NCBI GenBank assembly: GCA_963841695.1
Contig: CAWJDQ010000006.1
Location: 682,001 to 746,000 of the forward strand
Source of the DNA: RYN-230 sp963841695
GTDB taxonomy: Bacteria; Actinomycetota; Actinomycetes; Streptosporangiales; Streptosporangiaceae
Length of the DNA stretch: 64,000 nucleotides
Direction: 5' to 3'
Shown: positions 50,293-61,266 of the stretch, piece by piece
Layout of the letters: each line of letters starts with the position of its first letter
Numbering within the stretch: the first letter of the stretch is position 1
Translations under genes and position numbers: made by a program
The notes under the pieces: model-generated
The model's input: only the letters and a program-made list of their open reading frames with translations
Databases searched by the model: none
What the model was told of the DNA's origin: nothing

Positions 50293-53200
50293 GCCGCCCC
50301 GGCCGGGATCTGCTCGATCAGCGCGGCCAGGCCGGCCTCGTCCAGCAGGTCGGCCGGCCGCAGGGTGAGGCCGCGGCGCACGTAGTAGAACGCGGCCCGG
50401 ACCTGGTCCGCGGGCACCCCGGCCAGCTGCGCCCAGGCCAGCCGGTAGGCGGCGAGCTGGACCGCGACCGCCTGGTGCTCGGCCGCGGAGCGGGGTGGCT
50501 GCCCGGTCTTCCAGTCCACCACGTCGAATCCGCCCTCCGGGGCGTCCCCGAATACCGCGTCGATCCGGCCGCGGACCGGCCGGCCCGCGATCAGCGTCTC
50601 GAACGGGACCTCCACCTCCACCGGCCAGCGGTTGCCCCACTCGCCTGACTCGAACAGTTCCCGGAGCGCCGCGAGGTCGTCCGCGTCACCGTCGGCGGGA
50701 TCTCCCGCGGCCGGGTCGTCGGCGGCGCCGAGCAGGTCGCCGGGATCGATCAGGCGCTGCTGGCTGAACCGCTCCTCCAGCCAGCGGTGGAAGGCGGTAC
50801 CGCGCCGGGCCTGCGGCGCGGGGGGCCGGGGCATCGGCCGGCGGATCTGCCGGGCCAGCTCGGCCGGGTCGCGGGCCATCGTGACCAGCGCGGACACCGA
50901 CAGCCGCGGGGGCAGCCAGACCGCCGACGCGGCCTCACCGCGCCATTCCTCGCGCTCGGCGAGGAGCAGCCCGGTGTCGCCGCCCAGGCCGCCACCAGCG
51001 CCTGGTCCTCCTCGCTCAGCGCGTCATCTCCGGGGGCGCGCAGCTCCGCGGGCTCCGCGCCATGACCGCCCTGGGTTCCGGTCAGGGCCCGGTGGACCAG
51101 GTCCGCCGCCTCCCGGACCGCGTCGTGCTGCCTGCCCTGCGGCTCCGCACGGCCAGACGGCGGAAGGGGGCTGGGCCAGCGCGGGGTTCTCGCTGCCCTC
51201 CTCCGGGCGGCGGGGCCCAGCACGCCACGATGCCCGCGCCCGCCTGGCACGCCGCCCGAACCTCCTCCAGGAAGACCGACGGGCCGAGCGGCGAGGACGC
51301 GTCGCCCCACCAGTAGCCGGTGCAGGCCAGCCAGAACGCGGCCCGGGTGGTGGCCACGTAGGCGAGCCGGCGCTCCTCGCCGAGGTCCCGGGCGGCGCAG
51401 GCGGCACCGAAGCCGGCCAGCGCGCCGGGCTCCAGGCTGGTCAGGGCAGGCAGGTCAGCGGCGTCGCCCCGCAACGCGAACGGGATCAGCCGCGCGTTCT
51501 CCGTCCAGCGGCTCGCGAACCGGGGCTTGGCCGGGAACACCTGCGCCTTCTGGCCAGCGGCCAGCCCGGGTACCACCACCGCGGCCCACTGCAGGCCTTT
51601 TGAGGCGTGCACGGTAGCCAGCGTGACCGTGTCCCCGTCGCCGACCCGGCCGGACTCCAGGCCGAACTCCTCGTCCTCAGCCGCGGTCAGGTAGGCCAGG
51701 AACGCGCCCAGCGTGGGCTCCTCCTGATCGCCGGCGAACGCGGCGGCGGCGTCGGCGAACGCATCCAGGTCGGCCCGGGCGCTGGCCATGTCCCGGCCGG
51801 GCCGGGCCGCGACCTCAATGTCCAGCCCGAGCGCCCGTTCCACCTCGCCGACCAGGTCGGGCAGCGGCCGGGCCACCCGGGAGCGCAATTCGCGCAGCTC
51901 GCCCGCCAGCGCGGCCAGGCGGGCGTGGCCAGCCGCCGAGTAGCCGGCCGGCTCCCCCAGGTCATCCAGGGCCTCGACCAGGCTGCCCGGATCGGCGGTC
52001 AGGTCGGTGATGGCCTTGGCCAGCGGATCCTCGTCCTGAGGGAGCGCACCCCGGTCCGCCGGCCGGCCCCGGGCGTCCGCGGACCGCCGCTGCTCGCGGG
52101 CCAGCGACCGGGCCCGCTTGCCCAGCGCCACCAGGTCGCGCGGGCCGATCCGCCACCGGGGGCCGGTGAGCAGCCGGGCCAGCGGCGCGGAGGCACCGGG
52201 GTCGTGCAGCACCCGCAGGGTGGCGACGATGTCGGCCACCTCCGGGACCGTCAGCAGCCCGCCCAGGCCGACGACCTCCACCGGGATACCGCGGGCCTCC
52301 AGCGCCGCCCGCAGCGCGGGGAACTGGGCCCGCTTGCGGCACAGGACCGCGACGTCGCGCGGGTGCACCCGGTCCGCACGGCCGTCCGGCCACGGCTGGC
52401 CGTCCGGGGCCAGCCCGGGAGGCAGCGCCAGCAGCGCGCCGACCTGCCCGGCGACCCAGGCCGCCTCGTCAGCGGCCGTTTCGGTGAGCGCACAGGTCAC
52501 CCGCCCGCGGCCGGCCCGGCCCGGCGGCGGGACCAGCCGGGGCACCTCAGGCGCCGCGGCCCGCAGCCCCTCCTGCACCGCCGCCGCCACGTCCAGGACC
52601 CGGCCGGTGTTCCGGAAGCTGGTGGACAGCATGCGCACCTCGGCCGGTTCCGCCGTCAGGCCGCGCCCGCTGCCGGTGACCACGGGAAAGTCACGCCCGA
52701 ACCGGCGCAGGTTGCCGGCGCTCGCGCCCCGCCAGCCGTAGATGGACTGGCAGGGGTCACCCACCGCGGTCACCGGGTGGCCGTCACCGAACAGCGCCCG
52801 CAGCAGGACCAGCTGGGCGTGGCTGGTGTCCTGGTATTCATCGAGCAGCACGACCTGGTAGCGGCCGCGTTCGGCCGCGCCGACCTCGGGGTGGCGGACC
52901 GCGATCCGGGCCGCGATGGCCACCTGGTCGCCGTGGTCGATGACCTCACGCTCAGCCTTGGCCCGCGCGTACCCGGCCACCATGGGCAGCAGCTGCTCCC
53001 GGGCCCGCTGGCAGTCCAGGATCTTGCGCACCGCACCGGGCAGCCTGCCCGGCAGCGCCGCGGCCTGCGCCTCCAGCCAGTCCCCCACGCCGGTCACCTC
53101 GTCTGGCGTCCGCAGGTGCTCAGCCAGCTCGCCGGCCAGCATCAGCACGGCCGCGGTGACCGCGGGCGGTGACCAGGTCACCGCGTCCATCGGGCCGCCG

Positions 53201-53692
53201 TACCCGGACACCACCCGGGCGGCGATCTGCCAGGCCACCGCGGGCGTGATCAGCCGCAGCGTCGGTTCCAGCGCCTCGCGCAGCGCGTGGTCGGCGACCA
53301 GCCGGGCGGCGTAGGCGTGGTACGTGGACACCACCGGCTCGCCGTCCAGGTCGGCAGGGCCGTCCCCGGACTGCGGGCCGGCGGCCTGGGCGGCCCGGAC
53401 AGGCCGGCCTTGCGCAGCCCGTCCAGACGGGCCCGGACCCGCTGGCCGAGCTCGGCGGCGGCCTTCCTGGTGAAGGTCAGGCCCAGTACCCGCTCGGGCC
53501 GGACCACGCCGTTCGCGACCAGCCAGACCAGCCGGGCCGCCATGGTCTCGCTCTTGCCCGAGCCGGCCCGGCGATCACGGCCAGCGGCCTCGGCGGCGCC
53601 CCGATGACCGCAGCCTGCTCCGCGGTGGGCTCGGGCAGCCCGAGCAGCCGGGCCAGCTGCACCGGGGTACAGGTCACCGGGCCCTGGGTCAC
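50289..53692 (-). CDS. adnB: AdnB-like helicase-nuclease subunit (several frameshifts)
   Basis: UvrD-like SF1A helicase fused to a RecB-type nuclease, about 1130 aa. Helicase motifs: Walker A in pieces (AVIAGP then, in the next frame, MAARLVWLVANGV), TFTRKAAAELGQRV, motif II VVLLDEYQDTSHAQL, SIYGWRGA, TVHASKGLQWAAVVVPG and YVATTRA. The nuclease has RGRIDAVFG with VVDWKTGQPP (D-x-K). AdnB is the lead motor of the mycobacterial-type AdnAB end-resection machine. Frame breaks lie near 53560, 53370, 51210, 51100 and 50960. The start overlaps the adnA stop by 4 bp. Confidence 0.85.
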
Positions 53693-56600
53693 GGGGTCAC
53701 CTGCGCCCCGTCAGGATGCACCGGGCAGCAGGTCCGGACCGGGCAGACCCGGCAGCCCGGGTTCACCGTGGCCCCGAAGACCGGCCCGGTCATGCCCGCC
53801 GCGACGGTCTCGACCAGCCGGCTGGCCCAGTCCGGCTCCGGGTCCTCGCCCAGCGCGCGCTGCCGCTGCACCTTGACCTCCGCCTTCAGGCCCGCCTTGC
53901 CCACCTGCACCAGCTCGGCGCCGCCCGGCTCGACCAGGCCGAACTGCTCGAACGCGCCCAGCAGCACGCGCCAGCTGGTACACGCCGAGCTGCGGGTTGC
54001 GGTCCAGGTCCGCGTCGGGCGGCCGGGACGAGCCGGTCTTCAGGTCCACGATGACGCCGCCGCCATGCTCGTCGCGCTCCAGCCGGTCCACCCGCCCGGT
54101 GATCTCCACCTGGCCGACCCGGACCCGGAGGGCCTGCTCCACCGCGACCAGCTGCCGGGGGTTGCCGCGGTGCCAGGCCAGGAACCGGGCCACCATGCGG
54201 CGCGCGAGCTCCCGCTGCTTGTCGTTGTACCAGGCGCTGCCGAAGTCCAGGTGGTGCCAGATGTCGTCGATACGCTCCTCGATGCCCGCTTCGCTGGCGC
54301 CCTCGGCGGCCAGGACCGCCGCCGCGTGGATGACCGTGCCGAGGTGCCGCAGTACGTCCGAGGTGCCGGCCCCGGCCGCGGCCTCCAGCAGCCAGCGCAG
54401 CCCGCACTTGGTGAAGGACTCGACCTGGGACGGGGACAGCTGGATGGTCCCCCCGCTGAGCGGGCCGGGATCGGACAGCGTCGGTCAGCGCGTACCACTG
54501 CCTCGGGTGCGCGCCGCGGACCCCGGCCGCCGCCAGCCGGGCCAGCTGGGCCGCGGCCGCGGCCCGGACCGCCCGCGGCCGGCCGGGTCAGCCGCGGCGT
54601 GGCGCAGCTCGGCGGTCAGCGCGGGCAGCGAGAGCCAGTGCCGTCCGGCCGACGCGACCCGCTCGATCTCCACGGCGTCACCGGCCAGCTCGGCCAGGAA
54701 CCGGGACGGCCGGTCCTCGCTGTCTTCCCCGCCGGCCGCGGTGACCACCAGGGCGTGCCGGGCCCGGGTCACCGCCACGTAGAACAGCCGCCGCTCCTCG
54801 TCGAGGAGCTTGGACACCAGCGCCGCGGCCGCCGCGTCGCTGGCCCCGGGCGGGCCCGACGCGGCCTGCGCGTCGACCGCGTCGACCAGCTCGTCCATGC
54901 CCAGCAGCGAGGAGCGCATCCGCAGGTCGGGCCAGGTGCCCTCCTGCACCCCGGCCACCACGACCAGATCCCATTCCAGGCCCTTGGACCGGTGCGCGGT
55001 GAGGATGCGCACGGCCTCGCCCTCCGGGGCGCGGTCGGCCAGGGTATCGCCGGGGATCTCCTGGCCGCCCATGCTGTCCAGGAACAGCGAGGGCGAGCCC
55101 GGCGGCAGCCGGGCCGCGAACCGGGACGCCGCGTCGAACAGGGCGACCACGGCGTCCAGATCGCGGTCGGCGGCCGCGCCGCGGGTTCCCCCGGCGGCGC
55201 TCGCCGCCTGCCACGCGGGACCGAGGCCGGATGCGTCCCAGATCGCCCACAGCACGTCGTAGGCGGTCCCGGGGACCCCGTCCGGGATAGTCGCGCCCTG
55301 GGCCGTGCGCCGGGCCAGCTCGAGCAGCGTGGCCACCCGCCTGGCCGCGGCCGCCGGTGAGGGCCGCCGAGCAGGTTCAGCTGCCGCGGATCGCGCAGCG
55401 CGCTGGCCACCGGCTGGTTCCCGGGGGCAGCCCGGCCGCCACGTCGGCGGCGTGCAGCGACCGGCGCAGCCGCCGCAGGCCTACCGCGTCTGTCCCGCCC
55501 AGCGGCCCGGTCAGCAGCTCGGCCGCGGCGTCCTCATCGAGCGCACCCGGCTGCAGGGCGCAGCGCAGCAGCGCGAGCAGCGGCCGCGCACCCGGCTCCG
55601 CGGCCAGCGGCAGCTCGTCGCCCGCCACGACGGCGGGAACGCCCCCGGTCGCCAGCGCCCGGCGCAGCAACGGGACCTGGAGCGTGGCCGAGCGCACCAG
55701 AACGGCCATGGATGACCAGGGGATGCCGTCTACCAGGTGCCCGCGGCGCAGGGTGTCGGCGATCACGGCGGCTTCCTGGCTGGCGCTGGACGCCACCAGG
55801 ATCCGGACGGATCCGGGCGCGGCGCTGGCCAGCGGACGCAGGTCGCGGTGGCCGCGGCGGCCTGCTCATGGCCGGTGGCGCGGGCGCGGTCCGGGAACGC
55901 CGGGTCATCGCGGCCCTGGTTCAGGCCCGCCGCCGCGGGCAGCCGGGCGGCCAGCCGGCGGGAGGCGGCGAGCAGGACCGGCCCGCTGCGGCGGCAGGTC
56001 CGCAGCGCGATGACGCTGGCCGGGCGGTCATCCGGGGTCCGGAACCGGTCCGGGAAGCGTCCCATCGCGTGGACATCGGCGCCCCGGAACGCGTAGATGG
56101 ACTGGTCCGGGTCCCCCACTGCGATGAGCTCGCGGCCGTCACCGGCCAGCGCGTGCAGCAGGGCCTCCTGAGCCGGGTCGGTGTCCTGGTACTCGTCCAC
56201 CAGGACCACGTCGTAGGCCTTGCGCTCCCGGTCCCGGGTCGCCGCGCGGTTCAGCAGCACAGCGGCGATCCGGACGATCTCCGCGTAGTCGTAGGCCGGG
56301 ACCGGGGCCAGGTCGAAGCGTGCGGCGTAGCGGTCCAGGAAGCCGCCCGCCGCGACCCAGTCGTCCCGGCCGTGACGCGCGGCCCAGCCGGGCCAGGCCC
56401 CGGCCGTCCAGGCCACGCTCGGCGGCGCGGAGCAGGAAGTCGCGCAGCTCAGTGGCGAACCCCCGGGTGCCCAGGGCGGGCTGGAGCCGCTCCGGCCAGC
56501 GATGGGCGGTGGCCGCCGTCCCGCCGGCCGCCTCGGCGCGGAGCATCCGCCGGACCTCCAGCAGCTGCTCGGGGCCGGAGAGCAGGGTCGGCGGCACGTC

Positions 56601-56957
56601 CCCGGCCAGCACGAACTCCCGGCGCACCAGGGCATAGGCGTAGCTGTGGAAGGTCAGGGCCAGCGGCTGGCGGGTGGTCCGGCGCAGCCGGGTGGTGATC
56701 CGCTCCCGCAGTTCCTGCGCGGCCTTGCGGCTGAAGGTCAGGACGAGGACCCGTTCCGGGTCGATCCGGCGCTCGGTGATCCGGTGCGCTACCGCCTCGA
56801 CGATCGCCGTGGTCTTGCCGGTGCCGGGCCCCGCCAGCACGAGCAGCGGGCCGCCCGCGTGGGCTACCACGGCCTGCTGGGCGGCGTCCAGGCGCGGCGG
56901 ATCGGCCGGCGGCGTGGGCCGGCGCAGCAGCCGGTAGGCGTCCGGGTGATGGTCCAT
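53689..56957 (-). CDS. adnA: AdnA-like helicase-nuclease subunit (multiple frameshifts)
   Basis: The partner of AdnB, about 1090 aa, with an N-terminal UvrD-like motor and a C-terminal RecB nuclease with an iron-sulfur staple. Seen: Walker A VLAGPGTGKTTAIVEA, TFSRKAAQELRERI, motif II VVLVDEYQDTDPAQEA, SIYAFRGADV, LTAHRSKGLEWDLVVVAG, YVAVTRARHA, nuclease residues GRVDRLERDEHGGGVIVDLK and C-terminal Cys cluster CRVCPVRTCC. Motifs are intact but spread over three frames; breaks include regions near 56400, 55830, 55400, 55350, 54500, 54380 and 54000. It starts with ATG at 56957 and is followed without gap by adnB. Confidence 0.84.
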
Positions 56958-57071
56958 CGCCCAGCATTCCAGCAGAGGGCACCGACATCCGCAGTGAGGT
57001 TCACCGAGTGTCGGGAGGATTTGCGCCGGCCCCGGGCGGAACGACCCTCCCTGGCTCGCTGCCGGGACCGG

Positions 57072-57434
57072 CTAGGTTTCCTGCCCGGGCCAGCGGGCCA
57101 GCCGCATGTCCACCCGGGAGGGCGGGCCGTCCGGGGACGGGCGCAGCGGGGTGCCCTCGGCGCGGTACCGCTCGAGCGCGGCCCGCTCGTGCCCGCGCAC
57201 CAGCGACCCGTCGGCGTGCACCACCCGCCACCATGGCGCGCTGCCGCCCCACAGGGCCATGACCCGGCCGACCTGGCGCGGGCCGCCCTGCCCCACGTAC
57301 TCGGCCACGTCGCCGTAGGACATGACCCGGCCGGGCGGGATCGAGTCCGCTACGTCGAGCACGCGGCTGGCGAAGTCCGGCAGCCTGCCGGGCTCGTCTG
57401 GACCTGGCTGGCCCAGGCCCGGGCCGCCGGTCAC
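57072..57434 (-). CDS. Alkyltransferase-like protein (ATL, MGMT family without the Cys)
   Basis: About 120 aa, containing the DNA-binding domain of O6-methylguanine methyltransferases (DVADSIPPGRVMSYGDVAEYVG, RQVGRVMALWGG). In place of the acceptor motif PCHRV it has PWWRV, so it cannot accept alkyl groups. ATL proteins bind O6-alkylguanine and flag it for nucleotide excision repair. The GTG at 57434 is the best start within the family region but lacks a clear ribosome site. It lies beside adnAB, as in mycobacteria (Rv3204 region, from memory). Confidence 0.82.
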   Translation of the reverse strand: MTGGPGLGQPGPDEPGRLPDFASRVLDVADSIPPGRVMSYGDVAEYVGQGGPRQVGRVMALWGGSAPWWRVVHADGSLVRGHERAALERYRAEGTPLRPSPDGPPSRVDMRLARWPGQET

Positions 57435-57519
57435 GGGCTGGAGTCGGGCCAGGACGGCCAGCCGGACCCGGGTCCGCCGACCCCACGGACTCCTCTCGCC
57501 TGGCCCCGGATCCGCCCGG

Positions 57520-58825
57520 TCAGGCCAGGTAGCGTGCACCCGGGGGCCGGGCCACACCGGCTGCGGCGCCCGGTCCGCGGCGTGATGCCCCCGGGACAGG
57601 GTCCGCCGCAGGCCCATCAGCCGCCTCCCGGCCAGGCCGGCCGCGATCAGGAAGGCGAGCCCGACCAGGCAGGCCACGACCAGCCCGGCGGCACCCCGCG
57701 GGGCGATAGGCACCGGCGGCACGGCCGCGGCGCCCCCGCCGAAGTGGAGCGTCGGTGGGCGCGCCCGCCAGGACGCCTGGCTGGCCGGCCAGCTTCGCGG
57801 CGGCGGTCAGCGCCGCGGCCGCGTCCACCGTGCCGAACCCGACTTTATTGTCGTAGCCGCCGGCCGGACGGTTCTGGGTGGTCGAGGTGATGGCCTGCAC
57901 GACCAGGGCCGGGGCCAGGCGCGGATACCTCGCCTTGATCAGCGCGGCTACCCCCGCGGTCAGCGCGCAGGCCGGGCTGGTCCCACTGACCAGCCAGTAC
58001 TGCCCGTCGCGGCCTTGCGCAGGCACGTTGACCCCGGGCGCGGCGACCTGGACGGAGAGGTTGTCGCTGGAAAACCCGGCCGGCGCCCCGCTGCGCGATA
58101 CCGCGGCGACGCCGAGCACGCCGGGGTAATCCGCCGGGAACGAGTAAGGAGCCTGGCCGGTGGCGCCGACCCCGGCCGAGTCGCCGGAGTTGCCGGACGA
58201 GGCCACGACGACGACGCCGTGATCGAGCGCGCTCTGCAGCGCGGAGCGGACCACCGTGCTGGGCTCGTCGTAGCCCAGCGACATGCTGATCACGTCCGCG
58301 TGGTGGCTGATCGCGTAGGTGATGGCCCGGGCCAGCGCACCCTGCACCCGGCTGTCCGACTCGTGCTCGTACGTGGCGTACCCGGGGTCATGCCGGTCGG
58401 TCACCACCCGGATCGAGAGCACCTTGGACTCCGGCGCCACGCCCACGATCCCGCTGCCGCCGCCGTCGTGGCCGTGCCCGGCGATCAGCGACGCCATCCA
58501 CGTCCCGTGCACCCCCCAGTTGGGGTTGCTCGGCGGCGTGTTGACCCCGCTCAGGTTGGGGCCGGTGATGACGGAGCCGGCCAGGTCGGATACGTCCGGG
58601 TTGACCCCGCTGTCGATCACGGCGACGGTCGACCCCTGCCCCCGGCTCACCGCCCAGGCGGACGGTGCGCTGACCGCGTCGAGTACCCACATCTGCGCGT
58701 TGCGCACGGTGTCGGCGCTGGCCATGCTGGGGGCGGCCACGGCGCCGGCCGCCCCGCATGGCCAGCATGGCCAGCATGGCCAGGCTGGCCACGGCCGGGC
58801 GCGGCCGCTGGGGGACGCTCAGCAT
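57520..58825 (-). CDS. Mycosin-like S8 serine protease (two frameshifts)
   Basis: A membrane-anchored subtilisin of about 430 aa. The catalytic triad is AVIDSGVNPD (Asp), GVHGTWMASLIAGHG (His) and LVSGTSPACALTAGVAALI (Ser), with oxyanion Asn in VASSGNSGD. The N-terminal signal MLSVPQRPRPAVASLAMLAM lies in another frame (break near 58760). A C-terminal membrane helix GLVVACLVGLAFLIAAGLAG also lies in another frame (break near 57745), so the exact stop is uncertain. Mycosins process type VII secretion components, but no ESX gene is in this window. The ATG overlaps the stop of the membrane protein gene upstream. Confidence 0.85.
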
Positions 58826-59691
58826 GCCGGTCCGCCCGGGCAGCTGGCCGGGGGCGGGGACGCGCCGATCCGGGCGGCGATCCAGTCCGATATCCCGTCC
58901 GCGGCGCTCAGCATCTCGTCCTTGTCGTAGGGATCGGCTGACTCGCGGACGCGGGGCCTGCCGTCCGCGTAGCCGACGGTGGACATGATCAGGTAGGGGC
59001 CGGCTGCGGAGATAGCGGACAGCTGGCGGGCCGCATCGCTGAACGACGCGGCCAGCGTGTGACCGAACGGGACGGCGCGCACCCCGGCCGCGGCCGCCCG
59101 CACAGGCAGCGCGTGCAACGCATCGCTGGCCCGGCCCGGGCTGGGCAGCACCGCGATCCCGACCGTCACCGCGAACGTGCCGGTCGAGTCCTGGTACGTG
59201 GCCCGCAGCACGGTGGTGCAGCGCTGCCGGGCCAGTACCCGCCACGCCTCGGGGCTCGTCGCCGAGGGGCAGGAGGCGGCCGGGGCGATACCGAGCCGGG
59301 TGGCGGACAGCCGGGCCGGCGTGGCGCTGTCCAGCGCCGGCGCGGGCACCTGGTACGGGATGACCGCAGGGAAGATCCGGCCCGCCGGCCAGGTACGCCA
59401 GCGCTTACCGATCTCCCACGCCGAGAGCTGCTGCTGCTGCTGGTGGCTGAACGTCCGGGGCAGTAGATGCAGGACGACCACGCCCGCCGAGACGCCGAGC
59501 CCGATCAGCGCGAGCGCGAAGCCCGCCAGGATCAGGCGGTAACGCTGCCGCTCCTGGCTGGGTCGCGCGGCATGTGCGCTGCGTGGTGATCCAGCCACGG
59601 ATAGTGAGGCATGCGGCTCCGGCTCCGTAGGGCTGCTTCTCTCCGGCGCCGGGTCGCCGCCGCCACCCGGAGCCGCCGGACGCTTAGCCAC
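58819..59691 (-). CDS. Single-pass membrane protein of unknown function upstream of mycosin
   Basis: A 290-aa protein, not recognised. Residues 1-50 are Pro/Ser-rich and cytosolic; one membrane helix spans about residues 52-77 (YRLILAGFALALIGLGVSAG). The C-terminal 210 residues would be extracytoplasmic, with Cys at LAPAASC and RQRCTTVL that may pair, and beta-rich strands such as TGTFAVTVGIAVLP. It ends with a Pro/Cys-rich tail. The stop overlaps the mycosin start by a few bases, implying a functional pair on the outer membrane face. The frame is intact. Confidence 0.75.
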   Translation of the reverse strand: MAKRPAAPGGGGDPAPERSSPTEPEPHASLSVAGSPRSAHAARPSQERQRYRLILAGFALALIGLGVSAGVVVLHLLPRTFSHQQQQQLSAWEIGKRWRTWPAGRIFPAVIPYQVPAPALDSATPARLSATRLGIAPAASCPSATSPEAWRVLARQRCTTVLRATYQDSTGTFAVTVGIAVLPSPGRASDALHALPVRAAAAGVRAVPFGHTLAASFSDAARQLSAISAAGPYLIMSTVGYADGRPRVRESADPYDKDEMLSAADGISDWIAARIGASPPPASCPGGPAC

Positions 59692-59825
59692 ACCGGAATG
59701 GTACGGCCTGGCCCGGCCCCGGTACCGGGCGCACGGCGAGGTTGCCCGGATAAGGGCAGGTTATGGGCCTGGAGAACGGGGGCCCTGCTCACCCGGTGCC
59801 CGCCCCCGGTTCAGTCACTCCGAGA

Positions 59826-61004
59826 TCAGTACGAGGGCAGTGACGGGTCGACCGTGGCGACCCAGGACAGCACCCCGCCGCCCACGTGCACCGCGTCAGC
59901 GAACCCGGCGTTCTTCACGATCGCCAGGCATTCCGCCGACCGGGCACCGGACTTGCAGTGCAGTACCACCCGCTGGTCCTGCGGGAGGCGCTCCAGCGCG
60001 GCGCCGGACAGGAACTCGCCCTTGGGGATGAGCACCGAGCCCGGGATCGAGACGATCTCGTACTCGTTGGGCTCGCGCACGTCCACCAGGAAGATGTTCT
60101 CGCCCGCGTCCTGCATGTCCTTGAGCTGCCGGGCGGTGATCGTGGAGCCGGCCGCGGCCTCCTGGGCCTCCTCGGACACCGCGCCGCAGAACTCCTCATA
60201 GTCGATCAGCTCGGTGACCGTCGGGTTCTTGCCGCAGACCGGGCACTCGGGGTCTTTGCGGACCTTCACCGAGCGGTAGGTCATCTCCAGGGCGTCGTAG
60301 ATCATCAGGCGGCCGGCCAGCGGCTCGCCGATTCCGGTGATGACCTTGATGGCCTCAGTGACCTGGATGGAGCCGATGGAGGCGCACAGGACGCCGAGCA
60401 CGCCGCCCTCGGCGCAGGACGGGACCATCCCGGGCGGCGGCGGCTCCGGGTACAGGCAGCGGTAGCACGGCCCGTACTCAGCCCAGAACACGCTGGCCTG
60501 GCCGTCGAAACGGTAGATGGAGCCCCACACGTACGGCTTGCCCAGCAGGACACACGCGTCGTTGACGAGGTACCGGGTCGCGAAGTTGTCCGTGCCGTCC
60601 ACGATGAGGTCGTAGCCGGCGAAGATCTGCATCGCATTGTCGGAGTCGAGGCGCTCGGGATGCACGATCACGTTCACGTACGGGTTGATCTCACGGATGC
60701 TGTCCCGGGCGGACTCGGCCTTGGGCCGGCCGATGTCGGACTGGCCGTGGATCACCTGGCGCTGCAGGTTCGACTCATCGACGACGTCGAAGTCCACGAT
60801 GCCGAGCGTGCCCACGCCCGCCGCGGCCAGGTAGAGGAGGGCGGGGGAACCCAGGCCGCCAGCACCCACGCAGAGCACTTTGGCGTTCTTGAGCCGCTTC
60901 TGCCCGGTCATCCCGACGTCCGGGATGATCAGGTGGCGCGAGTAGCGGCGGACTTCGTCCACGGTCAGCTCAGCAGCCGGTTCGACCAGCGGTGGAAGCG
61001 ACAA
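59826..61004 (-). CDS. moeZ: Adenylyltransferase/sulfurtransferase MoeZ
   Basis: A complete 392-aa E1-like protein. It adenylates the C-terminal Gly of ubiquitin-like sulfur carriers and transfers sulfur to them (molybdopterin, cysteine, thiamine and secondary-metabolite pathways). The ThiF domain has VLCVGAGGLGSPALLYLAAAG and zinc pairs CYRC and CPVC; the C-terminal rhodanese domain has active Cys in VVLHCKSGARSAE. The TTG at 61004 is chosen because AGGAG lies 7 nt upstream and MSLPPLVEPAAELT is the canonical start. The frame is intact. Confidence 0.94.
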   Translation of the reverse strand: MSLPPLVEPAAELTVDEVRRYSRHLIIPDVGMTGQKRLKNAKVLCVGAGGLGSPALLYLAAAGVGTLGIVDFDVVDESNLQRQVIHGQSDIGRPKAESARDSIREINPYVNVIVHPERLDSDNAMQIFAGYDLIVDGTDNFATRYLVNDACVLLGKPYVWGSIYRFDGQASVFWAEYGPCYRCLYPEPPPPGMVPSCAEGGVLGVLCASIGSIQVTEAIKVITGIGEPLAGRLMIYDALEMTYRSVKVRKDPECPVCGKNPTVTELIDYEEFCGAVSEEAQEAAAGSTITARQLKDMQDAGENIFLVDVREPNEYEIVSIPGSVLIPKGEFLSGAALERLPQDQRVVLHCKSGARSAECLAIVKNAGFADAVHVGGGVLSWVATVDPSLPSY

Positions 61005-61266
61005 GGCAACTCTCCTGAGACGGCAGATCCGGGCTCGGTCCCGAGACCCGGCTCTTCCTGCAACCCAGTCCCGGGCAGGCACATTCCCCCCGGGGCCGGG
61101 CACAGTCTCCCATGATGACGCGCGATCCGCGTGCGGGGAAGCCGCCCCCGGAAATGTCACTGCCGGCCGGTACAACTCAAAGTGCGCGGCGCGGAGCCCC
61201 GCACCTGGCCCCGTCGCCGCGCAACGTCAGCAGACCCGCGTTCGTCGCCGATTTCCGGGAGGTCCC

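Noticed and set aside
50289..56957. True decay of the AdnAB system
   Set aside because: All catalytic motifs of both helicases and both nucleases are intact, and the breaks are isolated single-base shifts like those in many other genes here, so sequence error is more likely.
57520..58825. A type VII secretion (ESX) locus
   Set aside because: Only the mycosin-like protease is present. No EccC ATPase, WXG100 or PE/PPE-type genes occur in the window.
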